Assembly (NCBI RefSeq): GCF_002287885.2 | Contig: NZ_CP016768.2 | Location: 868,001-932,000 of the forward strand | Reading direction: 5' to 3' | Source: Candidatus Nanopelagicus limnes | Lineage (GTDB): Bacteria > Actinomycetota > Actinomycetes > Nanopelagicales > Nanopelagicaceae | Length of the DNA stretch: 64,000 nucleotides | Shown: one piece after another, positions 21,596 through 30,703 of the stretch | How positions within the stretch are numbered: the first letter of the stretch is position 1 | Layout: every line of letters begins with the position of its first letter | Position numbers and translations under genes: made by a program | Notes under the pieces: model-generated | The model's input: the letters and a program-made list of their open reading frames with translations, nothing else | Told to the model about the DNA's origin: nothing | The model's database searches: none

Positions 21596-22185
21596 TACTT
21601 CTTAGGTTCTGCTGGAATAAGTGATGGCACAATTAACTTTGGTTTTAAATCTTTACCCACTTGCCAAGCTTGTAAGTATTTCCAAGGTGAGGTCTTACCT
21701 TTTTCTAAGCCAACTCCCCGCCTTACCCACCAAATACCTTTTTCGGTTGGATATGAGATTCCAAAGTGCAGATGCGGCTTTGTTCCCCGCGCACTTCCAG
21801 TAGATCCAATCTCACCTAATTTTTCACCAGTTGCCACTTTATAACCGGGGATAATATTGGCCTCAATTTTTGAAAGGTGACTGCCGTAATAACGAAGACC
21901 ATCATCACCAATTATTGAGATTGATAGTCCGCCACGGTCAGAACCTAAATTTGTTTTACCACTCCACTTATCAACACTGTTTACCTCATCAACAATACCT
22001 GCAACTGGGGATACAAATGCGCAACCTTTTTTACCAAAGATATCAGCAGCTGGATAATCATGGTGATACTTGGAGTAGGTAACTGCGCAGCCTGTGACTG
22101 GGAAGGTATAGATAGGTGCGGCGCTGGCAGGTGAAGTTATGCCAAGTGTGAGTGCTAGTGAAACAACAAGGACCTTAAATTTCAT
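21595..22185 (-). CDS. Secreted M23-family metallopeptidase
   Basis: About 196 residues with a signal peptide (MKFKVLVVSLALTLG to PASAA). The M23 metal site is complete: HHDYPAADIF supplies His and Asp and KPHLHFG the HxH pair. M23 enzymes cut peptidoglycan cross-bridges; lysostaphin-like activity is plausible. A frame extends to 22224, but ATG 22185 directly begins the signal peptide and is preferred. It is divergent from tRNA-Met. Confidence 0.88.
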   Translation of the reverse strand: MKFKVLVVSLALTLGITSPASAAPIYTFPVTGCAVTYSKYHHDYPAADIFGKKGCAFVSPVAGIVDEVNSVDKWSGKTNLGSDRGGLSISIIGDDGLRYYGSHLSKIEANIIPGYKVATGEKLGEIGSTGSARGTKPHLHFGISYPTEKGIWWVRRGVGLEKGKTSPWKYLQAWQVGKDLKPKLIVPSLIPAEPKK

Positions 22186-22276
22186 AAGTTTGATTATCCA
22201 TTGCGAGCATGTGAATACACCCAATTAATACTTAGTGTTGGGATAGATGTAAGGTATGACACTAACCTCTTAATTG

Positions 22277-22350
22277 GGGGCGGTAGCTCAGTTGGTTAGA
22301 GCCCCGGACTCATAATCCGGTCGTCGTAGGTTCGAGCCCTACCCGCCCCA
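22277..22350 (+). tRNA. tRNA-Met (anticodon CAT)
   Basis: A 74-nt cloverleaf: acceptor GGGGCGG/CCGCCCC, D arm GCTC with GTTGGTTAGAGC, anticodon stem CCGGA/TCCGG around the loop CTCATAA, and T arm GTAGG-TTCGAGC-CCTAC. The discriminator is A; CCA is not encoded. The perfect Watson-Crick acceptor pair G1-C72 argues against the initiator tRNA. CAT-anticodon tRNA-Ile (lysidine type) is the alternative; I favour elongator Met. The next coding sequence starts 1 nt after its end. Confidence 0.9.
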
Positions 22351-22351
22351 C

Positions 22352-23197
22352 ATGTTCAAATTAGATGGTGGTCTTTCCACCGCACTTGAAAATAATGGAA
22401 ACAAATTAACTACCTCACTTTGGACAGGTGAATTAATAAGAACAAATCCAGCGCAAATTATGAAAGCGCACTTAGATTTTATTAATGCTGGCGCGCAAAT
22501 CATTATTACCTCCTCCTACCAACTCTCCTACACAGGCGCTGGTGTGCGAGGCTGGAGTGAAGATGAAACTAATCAAGCTTTAATTGCCTCAACTGCGCTT
22601 GCAAAGAAAGCAGTTACTGATAGTGGCAAAGATGTGAAAGTGGCAGCATCAGTTGGTCCATATGGGGCATCCCTTGCTGATGGCTCTGAGTACAAAGGAA
22701 ACTATGGAGTCTCAAAGAAGGAGCTAAAAGATTTTCATGCAAGGCGCCTTGAAGTTTTAATCTCAACATCACCAGATTACTTAGCGTTAGAAACTATGCC
22801 AGATACCTTTGAGGTTGAGGTTTTATTAGAGCTACTTAGTGATTGCCCAATTCCATTTTGGGTCTCCTACTCTTGCAAAGAGGGTAATCAAACAAATGCT
22901 GGTCAAAGTTTTCAAAGCGCGGTTGATTTAGCCCAAAGCGCCATGGCGGTTGGTATTAATTGCACAAAGCCAGAGCTAATCACTGATTTATTGCGATCTG
23001 CTAAATCAAATAAACCCTACGTTGTTTACCCAAACTCAGGCCGAGTATGGGATGCTAAAAATAAGGTTTGGACAGGAAGTGCGGCAGTTGGTTTTAGCAA
23101 TGACTTAATAAGGCAATGGGTTGAAGCAGGGGCAGAAATTATTGGTGGCTGTTGCGGTATTGGCGCAACTGAGATTGCGCAGTTAAATCTTAAATAA
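22352..23197 (+). CDS. mmuM: Homocysteine S-methyltransferase
   Basis: 281 residues. It has the Pfam S-methyl_trans fold: LDGGLSTALENNG at the start, GPYGASLADGSEY, then the zinc ligands as Cys in VGINCTKPEL and the Cys pair in GGCCGIG near the end. It transfers a methyl group to homocysteine to make methionine, probably from S-methylmethionine or a similar donor. The ATG is only 1 nt past the tRNA-Met 3' end and there is no ribosome site, so expression likely depends on the tRNA transcript. A methionine gene behind a CAT-anticodon tRNA is notable. Confidence 0.9.
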   Translation: MFKLDGGLSTALENNGNKLTTSLWTGELIRTNPAQIMKAHLDFINAGAQIIITSSYQLSYTGAGVRGWSEDETNQALIASTALAKKAVTDSGKDVKVAASVGPYGASLADGSEYKGNYGVSKKELKDFHARRLEVLISTSPDYLALETMPDTFEVEVLLELLSDCPIPFWVSYSCKEGNQTNAGQSFQSAVDLAQSAMAVGINCTKPELITDLLRSAKSNKPYVVYPNSGRVWDAKNKVWTGSAAVGFSNDLIRQWVEAGAEIIGGCCGIGATEIAQLNLK

Positions 23198-23249
23198 ATA
23201 ATTAGTTATAAACCTAGTCTCCTATCTAGATTAGATCTATAGTTGTCTA

Positions 23250-23537
23250 ATGTATTTTCGCCTAAGCAGCTTCGCACTTATCGCATCCCTTGCACTATCT
23301 GGCTGCAGCGTTGTTGGTGGCGGAGCACCTAAATATGATGCGGTTGAATTAATTGAGTATGAAAATTGTTTAACCTCTGAAAGTCAGCAATGGAATTTAG
23401 CTTTGACTGAAGGAAAGATTCAAAGTGAATTAAGGCCTGGTGGCAAGTTTTGGATTGATAGTGAAAATAGACCTTATCAAGTTGAAGAGTTTGCATTAAG
23501 CATGTGTGAAAAATCTAGACCAAAACCAATTTCCTAA
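23250..23537 (+). CDS. Small lipoprotein of unknown function
   Basis: 95 residues. A hydrophobic signal with the lipobox LSGC (Cys19 region) directs it to the outer face of the membrane. The mature part is short and acidic, with Cys in YENCLTSES and MCEKSR that could form a disulfide, and FWIDSENRPYQVEEF between them. I do not recognise a family. A TCTATA-like -10 about 10 nt before the ATG fits a leaderless transcript. Its stop faces the FMN dehydrogenase gene with a 1-bp gap. Confidence 0.65.
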   Translation: MYFRLSSFALIASLALSGCSVVGGGAPKYDAVELIEYENCLTSESQQWNLALTEGKIQSELRPGGKFWIDSENRPYQVEEFALSMCEKSRPKPIS

Positions 23538-23538
23538 A

Positions 23539-24759
23539 TTAGCTACGTAATTTAGCGCCAATTTTTTGAACTTCAGCAATATTTCTAGCACCAGTTAATG
23601 CCATCGTATTTACGAAGTCACGCTTCATAATCTCAATAACTCTTTGAACGCCCCGCTCTCCCCCAGCCATAATTCCATAAAGGTATGCACGTCCAATAAA
23701 TACTCCCTTTGCTCCCATCGCAACTGCGGCATATGCATCTTGACCAGACATAACCGCGCCATCAATATAAACATCAACCTTCTTACCAACTGCTTTTACA
23801 ACCTCAGGCAGTAACTCAAGAGGAACAGGCCCCTTTTCTAATTGGCGGCCACCATGGTTTGAAAGAATAATTCCATCTACTCCCATTTTTGCTAACCGTT
23901 TTGCATCCTCTAAATTTTGAATTCCTTTAACAATTATTGGGCCACTCCACACAGATTGCAGCCATTTCACATCTTCAAACTTGGTTGCTGGATCAAATAT
24001 TGCAGCTGCTAACTCAACTAACGATTTATTCCATCCTCTAAATGCTGCAAACTCCAACTTCTTGGTGGTAAATAAATTCAGCCACCAAATAGGTTTTCTT
24101 GCAATTGCAAAGACGGTACTTAATCTGATTCGTGGTGGAATGGTTAAGCCATTCTTCATATCTCTGATTCGAAGTCCACTAACTGGAGTATCAACGGTGA
24201 GGATTAAGGCTTCAAAGCCAGAGTCCTTTGCCTGCTTAATAACTGACAAGCTATCTTTACGATTTTGCATTACATAAAGCTGAAACCACCTACGAGCCTT
24301 TGGTACTTGATCAGCCAACTCCTTTGGCGAGGTAGTTCCCATAGTTGATAGTGAATAAATCATGTTGTTACTTGCAGCTGTATTTGCAACCGCAGGCTCA
24401 CCAACGTGATACATAAATCTGGTGTAGCCGGTGGGTGAAAATAGAATTGGCAGATCTACTTTTTTGCCAAATATTTCAACTGAAGGATCAACCTTTGAAA
24501 CATCACGAAGGGTGTGAGCAGTAAATTCGACTCGATCAAATGTAGCTTTAGATCTGGCATAACTAACCTCATCTAATGCTGAGCCCTCTACATAATCAAA
24601 GACAACTTTGGGAACCTTCTTTTTAGCAATCTTTGCCAAATCATTAATTGTTAAAGCCCGAGCAAGTTTGGTTCTAGTTCTAAAGATTGAAGGTAGTTTC
24701 CACTCAATTAAGGATGCAAAATGTGGTAGATCTGGAAATTGACGCTTAGATTTAATCAT
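23539..24759 (-). CDS. lldD: FMN-dependent alpha-hydroxy-acid dehydrogenase, probably L-lactate dehydrogenase
   Basis: 406 residues of the glycolate oxidase/LldD family. TINDLAKIAKKKVPKVVFDY opens the barrel, LTVDTPVSGLR is an FMN region, and the catalytic His302 lies in LSNHGGRQ, followed by VYIDGAVMSGQDAYAAVAMGAKGV. The long N-terminus resembles actinobacterial LldD2 rather than mycofactocin MftD. It would oxidise L-lactate to pyruvate and pass electrons to quinone. It is the last gene of the ribose-type transporter operon, 2 nt after the ATPase. The gene symbol is an inference supported by the L-fucose pathway candidates nearby. Confidence 0.85.
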   Translation of the reverse strand: MIKSKRQFPDLPHFASLIEWKLPSIFRTRTKLARALTINDLAKIAKKKVPKVVFDYVEGSALDEVSYARSKATFDRVEFTAHTLRDVSKVDPSVEIFGKKVDLPILFSPTGYTRFMYHVGEPAVANTAASNNMIYSLSTMGTTSPKELADQVPKARRWFQLYVMQNRKDSLSVIKQAKDSGFEALILTVDTPVSGLRIRDMKNGLTIPPRIRLSTVFAIARKPIWWLNLFTTKKLEFAAFRGWNKSLVELAAAIFDPATKFEDVKWLQSVWSGPIIVKGIQNLEDAKRLAKMGVDGIILSNHGGRQLEKGPVPLELLPEVVKAVGKKVDVYIDGAVMSGQDAYAAVAMGAKGVFIGRAYLYGIMAGGERGVQRVIEIMKRDFVNTMALTGARNIAEVQKIGAKLRS

Positions 24760-24761
24760 TG

Positions 24762-26267
24762 TTAGCTACTTTGAATACTGTTCATAATCGATCTAGACAT
24801 ACTCTGATAATCCTTGCTGTTATCTAAATCTCCTACCAATTCATATCTGCGCATAACCAAAATTCGATCAGCAACTGCAACCATTTCAGCTAAGTCACTT
24901 GAGATCAGGATTATTGATAATCCTTCATCAGCTAATAGGGTAATGAGTTCATGGAATGAGGCTTTTGTTCTAACATCCACACCAACTGTTGGCTCATCAA
25001 TTACCAATATCTTTGTTTCAGCAGCTAACCACTTGGATACTGAAACCTTTTGCTGATTTCCACCAGAAAGGGTTAGAGCTAATTGATTGTTATCAACTAC
25101 CTTAATTCCAAGACGATCTACATATTTGCTGGCAACCTCATCCTCTTTTTTAGGATTAATCACTGAAAGTTTTTGTAGGATTTTAGAGAGAATCGTAACT
25201 GAAATATTCTTTCTGACGGGAAAATCTAGAAATAATCCCTCTTCTTTACGGTTCTCAGTTACATAACCAATTCTAAATTTATGAAGGGCATCTCTAAAGT
25301 TCTTAATCTTTACCTCATCGCCATTAAGCAAAATCTGACCATTAGTTACAGCGTGTAGTCCAAGAATGGATCTAGCCAACTCACTTCGACCAGCACCTAC
25401 TAAGCCATACATACCAAGCACTTCCCCTGGATAAAGACTTAGATTGATATTTCGATGACCAAGAGCGGTAGATAAATTCTTTAACTCAATTACTGGTTTT
25501 TTGCTTCGATCAATTTTACGAATTACATTCTTTCGCTCGGCTAAGTGTCGACCGACCATTAAATCTACAATCTCACCTTGCTTAAACTCTGAAAGAGATT
25601 TAGATTCTAAAACACTCACGCCATCTCGTAATACTGTAACTGTGTCACAGATTTCATATACCTCTTCAAGCTTATGGCTTACAAACAAGACCGCTGTGCC
25701 TTGATCTTTTAGCTTTCGAACTACATCAAATAGCTTCTTAGTTTCACTGCCGGTAATTGATGCAGTTGGCTCATCAAGCAAGATGATCTTGGCATTTGTT
25801 ACCAATGCCTTAGCAATTTCAACTAATTGCATCTGAGCAACTGAAAGATTCTTAACCCGCTCATTTAAATCAATCTCAAATCCAAGGGTTTGTAGTGCCT
25901 GTTTAGCCAGCCGGGTTCGCTCAGCCCTATCAATTATTCCAAACTTTAATGGTGGATTATGAAGAGTAATGTTTTCTTCAACTGAGAACTCAGGAATTAA
26001 ATTTCTTTCTTGGTGGACTACTGCGATTCCTGCCTCAGTAGATTCAATTGGATTATTAAAGCTTTTCTCTTGCCCATTTACTTTCATGGAACCAGAATCT
26101 GCTACATAAACTCCGGTAATGATTTTAATCAAAGTTGATTTACCAGCGCCGTTTTCACCAAGTAAGGCATGAACTGTGCCGCCAGTAAGAGTTAAGTTGA
26201 CCTCATTAAGTGCTAGTACGCCAGGAAACTCCTTGGATACTTTCTTAATTAATAATTCTGCGCTCAT
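24762..26267 (-). CDS. Sugar ABC transporter ATP-binding protein, RbsA type
   Basis: 501 residues with two fused ABC domains, as in RbsA/MglA/XylG. Domain 1 has Walker A GENGAGKST at 37-45, signature LSVAQMQ and Walker B ILLDEPTAS; domain 2 has the degenerate Walker A region YGLVGAGRSE, signature LSGGNQQK and ILVIDEPTVGVD. It powers import through the two permeases encoded directly upstream and overlaps the first of them by 4 nt. Confidence 0.95.
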   Translation of the reverse strand: MSAELLIKKVSKEFPGVLALNEVNLTLTGGTVHALLGENGAGKSTLIKIITGVYVADSGSMKVNGQEKSFNNPIESTEAGIAVVHQERNLIPEFSVEENITLHNPPLKFGIIDRAERTRLAKQALQTLGFEIDLNERVKNLSVAQMQLVEIAKALVTNAKIILLDEPTASITGSETKKLFDVVRKLKDQGTAVLFVSHKLEEVYEICDTVTVLRDGVSVLESKSLSEFKQGEIVDLMVGRHLAERKNVIRKIDRSKKPVIELKNLSTALGHRNINLSLYPGEVLGMYGLVGAGRSELARSILGLHAVTNGQILLNGDEVKIKNFRDALHKFRIGYVTENRKEEGLFLDFPVRKNISVTILSKILQKLSVINPKKEDEVASKYVDRLGIKVVDNNQLALTLSGGNQQKVSVSKWLAAETKILVIDEPTVGVDVRTKASFHELITLLADEGLSIILISSDLAEMVAVADRILVMRRYELVGDLDNSKDYQSMSRSIMNSIQSS

Positions 26268-27247
26268 TGCGTTGCCTTTATTCCCTCATTGGCTCGTTCT
26301 GTTCGACGACGTCGCCATTCACTTAATGCCACAGTAGAAAGTGTTACAACACCAACGCTTAATGACACGATGCTTGGATCAAGTGAGTACTGCGCTCTAG
26401 CAATATCAACTAGGCGAACTACTGCTGCTGCAATAACGGTGCCATAAATTGCAATGGTGCCACCAGACATTAAAACGCCACCAATAATTGGGGCGGCAAA
26501 GGATGCCAGTAACCAATCTCCACCAATTGAGCGGTTAATTCCAGGTAGTGATGCGATAGTAATTACTGATGCCACACCAATAAGTAAGCCAGATAAGGTG
26601 TGAGCTAGAAACACTGATTTGTTATTGGAAACTCCAGATAGTCGAGCTGCTAATGGATTTCCACCAGTTGCCAAAATTCTTCTTCCCATAATGGTTCGGC
26701 TGAAAAATAGTGAGAGCAAAATCGCGGTAATGATGGCGATAACTAAAATATAAGGAAAACCAACAAAGGCTTTCTTGCCAAACTCTGGCAGTGAAGATGG
26801 ATACTTATCAATGGTAAAGGTCTTTACTAATCGATACTGGAAGCCAAGCAAAATTGTGTAAGTACCTAAAGTGATAATAAATCCATTTAATTGAGTCAAA
26901 ACTACTAACGCACCATTTACTGCGCCCATTAAGGTTGCAGAGAGTAATCCGATTGGAATTGCAATTGCGATTGGCACATTGTGATCTGCCATTAACACCG
27001 CCATGATGGCGCAGGTAACCCCACCCATTGTGCCAACAGCAAGATTCATCTGACCAATACAGAGCACAACCATTTGGGCTAAACCAATTGTGATTGGCAC
27101 TGCAAGATATGTTAAGAATCCTTGAAGGGATGCTCTGCTTAAGAACACACCATTTGAGGTGGCAACTAAGGCTAAGAAGCCAAGGACAAATATTACGGTG
27201 AGTGAAACTTCTGTCATCCGGTTTCTAAAGAAGAAAGGTAGCTTCAT
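26264..27247 (-). CDS. Sugar ABC transporter permease, RbsC type
   Basis: 327 residues, 8-10 membrane helices. The permease loop that contacts the ATPase appears as GNPLAARLSGVSNNK and the central region as MNLAVGTMGGV, both typical of the RbsC/AraH/XylH family. Overlaps of 4 nt at both ends link it to the second permease and the ATPase. The sugar specificity is set by the binding protein encoded at the operon start. Confidence 0.94.
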   Translation of the reverse strand: MKLPFFFRNRMTEVSLTVIFVLGFLALVATSNGVFLSRASLQGFLTYLAVPITIGLAQMVVLCIGQMNLAVGTMGGVTCAIMAVLMADHNVPIAIAIPIGLLSATLMGAVNGALVVLTQLNGFIITLGTYTILLGFQYRLVKTFTIDKYPSSLPEFGKKAFVGFPYILVIAIITAILLSLFFSRTIMGRRILATGGNPLAARLSGVSNNKSVFLAHTLSGLLIGVASVITIASLPGINRSIGGDWLLASFAAPIIGGVLMSGGTIAIYGTVIAAAVVRLVDIARAQYSLDPSIVSLSVGVVTLSTVALSEWRRRRTERANEGIKATQ

Positions 27248-28260
27248 TTTTTCGCTCGCATCTTAAATGAGGCAAACATCTTTTGAATTTGGCCAACAGA
27301 TAACGCAGCTAATAGAACTAGCCCAAGTGCGATATTTAAAGTTTCCAATCCAATTCCCTGAACTGATAAACCTTGGCGAATTACTAAGGTCAACATAGTT
27401 CCGATGAAAGTTCCTAAGACTGCAACTGCGCCACCTGCTAACAAAGTTCCACCCAAAACTGGACCTAAGAAGGATGGCAACATAACTTGGCTGCCAATTG
27501 CTGCAGTAAATGAGCCATTTGTGTAGGCAAGCATTAGGCCACCAATTCCAGCCAATGCACCTGAAAAAATATGCGCAGTTAAAACACGATTTTCAGTTGG
27601 AATTCCAGATAATTTTGCAGCTCTTAAATTAGAGCCAGTTGAAAGTAATTCGCGACCCAATCTGGTTTTTGAATACATAAATCCAACTAATATCAAACAA
27701 ACTATCGCCGGCATCAACATCATTGGTATAGCGCTAGGTCCACAGATTGGACCTAAACAAATATCTCCTAGTGATTTACTTCGCCAAAAATCCATGCCAT
27801 CTGGCTTAGTAGTAAAGGCTGCAGTTGCGCCAGTAAAGGTGACGTAGATGAAGGTAACTAAACCAAGGAGAGCGAAATCCATAGCTAAGGTAACAATAAA
27901 AGCATTGACCTGAGATTTAACAATTATCCAACCAGTAATTGCGCCAAGTAACGCGCCAGCTAAAACACCAAGTACTGCTCCTTGCACCAAACTTAATCCC
28001 CAGTATTGATATGAAGCACCAGCTACTAATGCTGAGATTGCTGCCATTCGGCCAACTGCTAAATTCAAGTGACCAATGGAGAGCACGCAAAGTTGGGCCA
28101 GACCAATTACCGTTAAGGTCGCACCATCTCGAAGTAGTGGGTAGATAACAAAATCAACATTGAAAAAAGCAGGGTTCTGTAAGCCAAAAAATATAAACAA
28201 GGCAACAGTAAGTAGTGTTAATACCACTCGTTGATCATTTAATATTGACTTAATCTTCAA
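27244..28260 (-). CDS. Sugar ABC transporter permease, RbsC type (second copy)
   Basis: 338 residues; HLNLAVGRMAAISALVAG and GSNLRAAKLSGIPTENR are the same landmarks as in the neighbouring permease, and about 9 membrane helices are visible. The two permeases likely form a heterodimer. The start is TTG at 28260, overlapping the dehydratase stop as TTGA. A C-terminal basic tail (FKMRAKK) faces the cytoplasm. Confidence 0.92.
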   Translation of the reverse strand: MKIKSILNDQRVVLTLLTVALFIFFGLQNPAFFNVDFVIYPLLRDGATLTVIGLAQLCVLSIGHLNLAVGRMAAISALVAGASYQYWGLSLVQGAVLGVLAGALLGAITGWIIVKSQVNAFIVTLAMDFALLGLVTFIYVTFTGATAAFTTKPDGMDFWRSKSLGDICLGPICGPSAIPMMLMPAIVCLILVGFMYSKTRLGRELLSTGSNLRAAKLSGIPTENRVLTAHIFSGALAGIGGLMLAYTNGSFTAAIGSQVMLPSFLGPVLGGTLLAGGAVAVLGTFIGTMLTLVIRQGLSVQGIGLETLNIALGLVLLAALSVGQIQKMFASFKMRAKK

Positions 28261-29348
28261 ATCTTCACCCTCTTGTTATCAATTGCATCAAAGTCCCAAT
28301 CGATACCCAATCCTACGGAGGTTGGTGCCAATGCCATACCCTTTTCAATCTTTATCTCACTCTTTGTTACGCCACGAAGCTGTGGAATATGCTCAACATA
28401 TAAACCATTGGGAATAGCTGCTGCCAAACTGACATGAATCTCCATTAAAAAGTGTGGGCAAACTTTTACATTAAAACTCTCTGCCATATGTGCAACCTTT
28501 AGCCATGGCGTAATTCCACCAACGCGAGCAACATCAACTTGCACGATACCAACTGCATTTTGATGCAGGTATTGTTGAAATTGCATTGCAGAGTACATAG
28601 TTTCACCAACTGCAATTGGGATGCTGGTTGATTGCGCCAATCTGGCATGACCAGTTACATCATCAGCTGGCAAAGGCTCTTCTAGCCAAAATAAATCAAT
28701 AGGCTCAAATGCTTTGGCACGTTTAACTGCTTCGGCGACTGTAAATGATGTATTGGCATCAACCATGATATGCATATCTCTTCCAACAGTCTCTCTAACC
28801 GCCATCAATCTTTCAACATCTTCATGTGCCTTTGGTTTACCAACCTTTAGCTTTACGCCAGGCCAACCTTTTTTCTTAGATTCAACCGCTCCTGCTACCA
28901 ACTCCTCAGTTGTTAAATGAAGCCAACCGCCCTCTGTGTCATAAAGAGGAACTCGGTCTTTAAAACCACCTGCTGCAACCGCCAAGCTTTGGCCTTCGCG
29001 TTTGCACTTTAAATCCCAAATTGCAGTATCAATTGCAGCAACGGCAAGTGATGTAATCGCTCCAGTCTCAGTTGCTCTAGTGGAGTAGTAAATGTCATGC
29101 CAAACTTTTTCAACTCGAGCGCTATCCATTCCCTTTAACTTAGGTACTAAGTAATCGCGCAACATCGCAAGTACTGCTGTGCCACCTGTTCCGATTGTGT
29201 AGCTATAGCCAACGCCGGTATTTCCATCAGCGGTAGTGATTTTTACAAATAAAGTCTCTTGTTTTAAAAATGCTTGAACTGAATCAGTTCTTACTGTCTC
29301 AACAGGAATATCAATTAGAAAGGCTTCGGCGTTGGTAATTATGCTCAA
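28257..29348 (-). CDS. Mandelate racemase-type sugar-acid dehydratase (enolase superfamily)
   Basis: 363 residues. The catalytic set sits almost exactly at mandelate racemase numbering: KxK at 166-168, metal ligands Asp197, Glu223 and Glu249, and the Asp272-His299 dyad. It should therefore abstract the alpha-proton of a sugar acid (aldonate) and usually dehydrate it to a 2-keto-3-deoxy acid. The precise aldonate is not readable. The start is TTG at 29348 behind AAAGGAC. It lies inside the transporter operon, between the binding protein and the permeases, so it probably acts on the imported sugar or its acid. Confidence 0.86.
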   Translation of the reverse strand: MSIITNAEAFLIDIPVETVRTDSVQAFLKQETLFVKITTADGNTGVGYSYTIGTGGTAVLAMLRDYLVPKLKGMDSARVEKVWHDIYYSTRATETGAITSLAVAAIDTAIWDLKCKREGQSLAVAAGGFKDRVPLYDTEGGWLHLTTEELVAGAVESKKKGWPGVKLKVGKPKAHEDVERLMAVRETVGRDMHIMVDANTSFTVAEAVKRAKAFEPIDLFWLEEPLPADDVTGHARLAQSTSIPIAVGETMYSAMQFQQYLHQNAVGIVQVDVARVGGITPWLKVAHMAESFNVKVCPHFLMEIHVSLAAAIPNGLYVEHIPQLRGVTKSEIKIEKGMALAPTSVGLGIDWDFDAIDNKRVKI

Positions 29349-29398
29349 CTGAAAAAGTCCTTTCTCAAAAAAAGTTTAAAACTTACCTAATTGCGGAA

Positions 29399-29426
29399 GG
29401 GCGATCAGGAGTAAACCTGATCGCCC
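29399..29426 (-). terminator. Intercistronic stem-loop after the sugar-binding protein gene
   Basis: GGGCGATCAGG and CCTGATCGCCC form a perfect 11-bp stem with a 6-nt loop (AGTAAA on the plus strand). No U-tract follows on the minus strand, so it is probably a partial terminator or a 3' stabiliser that lets the binding-protein mRNA accumulate above the rest of the operon, as known for malE-type operons. Confidence 0.7.
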
Positions 29427-29442
29427 AACCTGAACTTACTTT

Positions 29443-30492
29443 TTACTTACAGGTCATGTACTCGTTCTGGAAAGCCGTAAGGATTTCCTTTGAAGTAGCT
29501 TGACGTGTGTCGTTGTAGGTATCAACGTTGTCCTTTGTTACCAAGAATGAACCGGAGTCTACGTATAGACCAGGTGTATTCATGGTGCACTTCTTAGTTC
29601 CAAGTGCTGAAAGAACCCATGATCCAACATAACCTTGTCCCCAAGGATTCTGAACAACTGTTCCAGAAATTACACCAGACTTAATTGCATCCAAGATCTT
29701 TTGGTCATCATCAATTGCAATAACCTTGATTGGAAGCTTAGTTGATGCAACTCCATCAGTTGCAGCAACAGCTGGGTTGTAAGCAGTTGTAACGATGCCG
29801 TTAATCTGCTTGCCCTTTGCTGCTAGAAGATCTGTTACAGCCTTTGTAGCTGACTGTAGATCTGAGTCAATGTCAGTGATTGTGGTTAGAAGTTTTACTT
29901 TTCCACCAGTCTCTGCGATTGCTTGCTTAACACCATCCATACGACGGATTGTGTTTGCATCTACTGCGTTACCAGTTAAGTGAACAAGATTTCCCTTGCC
30001 ACCCATCTCTTTAATAACTGCAGTTGCTGCAAGGTATGCAGCTTTGCCAGTATCAGTGCTCAAGCAGAAGTCTGCTGAGTTTTTCTGTGGCTCTTTAACA
30101 ATGTCATATCCACCTGGGCATGAAGCAAGGGAACCAACTGCGAATCCTTTTGCCTTTAGTCCAGCAAATGTGGTGTTGATATCTGTTGGTGAAACACCGA
30201 ATACACCAAATGCGTTATAGCCTTGAGCTGCCATCGCATCGATTGCTGCATTGTGCTTGGTTTGATCCCATTCACCAGTCTCGTTGAATTCTGTTCCGCC
30301 AATTCCGAATTCAGATACAGCGGCTGCTCCGCCATCTTTCCATGGTTGGAAGTAAGGGTGAGCTCCACCTGGCACAAGTGCTACCTTGATTGAACCAAAT
30401 TCTCCGTCTCCGCCTGCAGAGTCAGATGAACTTGAACAACCTGTTACAAGTAGCGCAACTGCTGCCAGTGACGCAAGTAATGATTTCTTCAT
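29443..30492 (-). CDS. Sugar-binding lipoprotein of the ribose-type ABC transporter
   Basis: 349 residues. Signal peptide with lipobox LVTGC (Cys19), a Ser-rich linker, then a type-I periplasmic binding fold (Peripla_BP_4): IKVALVPGGAHPYFQPW, a GYNAFGVFGVSPTDI segment, LTGNAVDANTIRRMDGVKQA and KVIAIDDDQKILDAIKSG. It captures the sugar outside the membrane and heads the operon with dehydratase, permeases, ATPase and lldD. The ligand is unknown; L-fucose or another deoxy or neutral sugar fits the surroundings. An AAAGGAA ribosome site precedes the ATG. Confidence 0.92.
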   Translation of the reverse strand: MKKSLLASLAAVALLVTGCSSSSDSAGGDGEFGSIKVALVPGGAHPYFQPWKDGGAAAVSEFGIGGTEFNETGEWDQTKHNAAIDAMAAQGYNAFGVFGVSPTDINTTFAGLKAKGFAVGSLASCPGGYDIVKEPQKNSADFCLSTDTGKAAYLAATAVIKEMGGKGNLVHLTGNAVDANTIRRMDGVKQAIAETGGKVKLLTTITDIDSDLQSATKAVTDLLAAKGKQINGIVTTAYNPAVAATDGVASTKLPIKVIAIDDDQKILDAIKSGVISGTVVQNPWGQGYVGSWVLSALGTKKCTMNTPGLYVDSGSFLVTKDNVDTYNDTRQATSKEILTAFQNEYMTCK

Positions 30493-30703
30493 TAATTTCC
30501 TTTCGGTTATTTGCTAAACCCCCATGAAGTTTTAATAAACCTATGGGAATACGGTTGGAGAGAGCATTCTCCTAAATTGGGATTAAATCAACGCTTAAGA
30601 GCGCTAGAAAGATAACGAATCTGTAATTTTCACGCTTATTTAAATGGCATTTTCTTCCAAACCTAAACCCTAACTTTAGCTTTCCAATATGTGGACAGAT
30701 TGT
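30493..30703 (-). promoter_or_regulatory. Promoter region of the ribose-type transporter operon
   Basis: A 211-bp gap without a gene between fucD and the binding-protein gene, both minus strand. It holds an AAAGGAA ribosome site near 30500, a dyad GGAGA-N6-TCTCC at 30557-30572, and spaced arms CCCAT/ATGGG near 30522-30546. A TTGATT hexamer near 30590 could be a -35. I see no clear terminator for fucD and no RNA gene. The dyads are operator candidates only. Confidence 0.4.

Noticed and set aside
22277-22350. Initiator tRNA-fMet
   Set aside because: The first acceptor pair is G-C; bacterial initiators have a mismatched 1-72 pair and three G-C pairs in the anticodon stem in a characteristic order not seen here.
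23539-24759. Mycofactocin enzyme MftD
   Set aside because: The N-terminus matches LldD2-type enzymes and no other mycofactocin gene is near.
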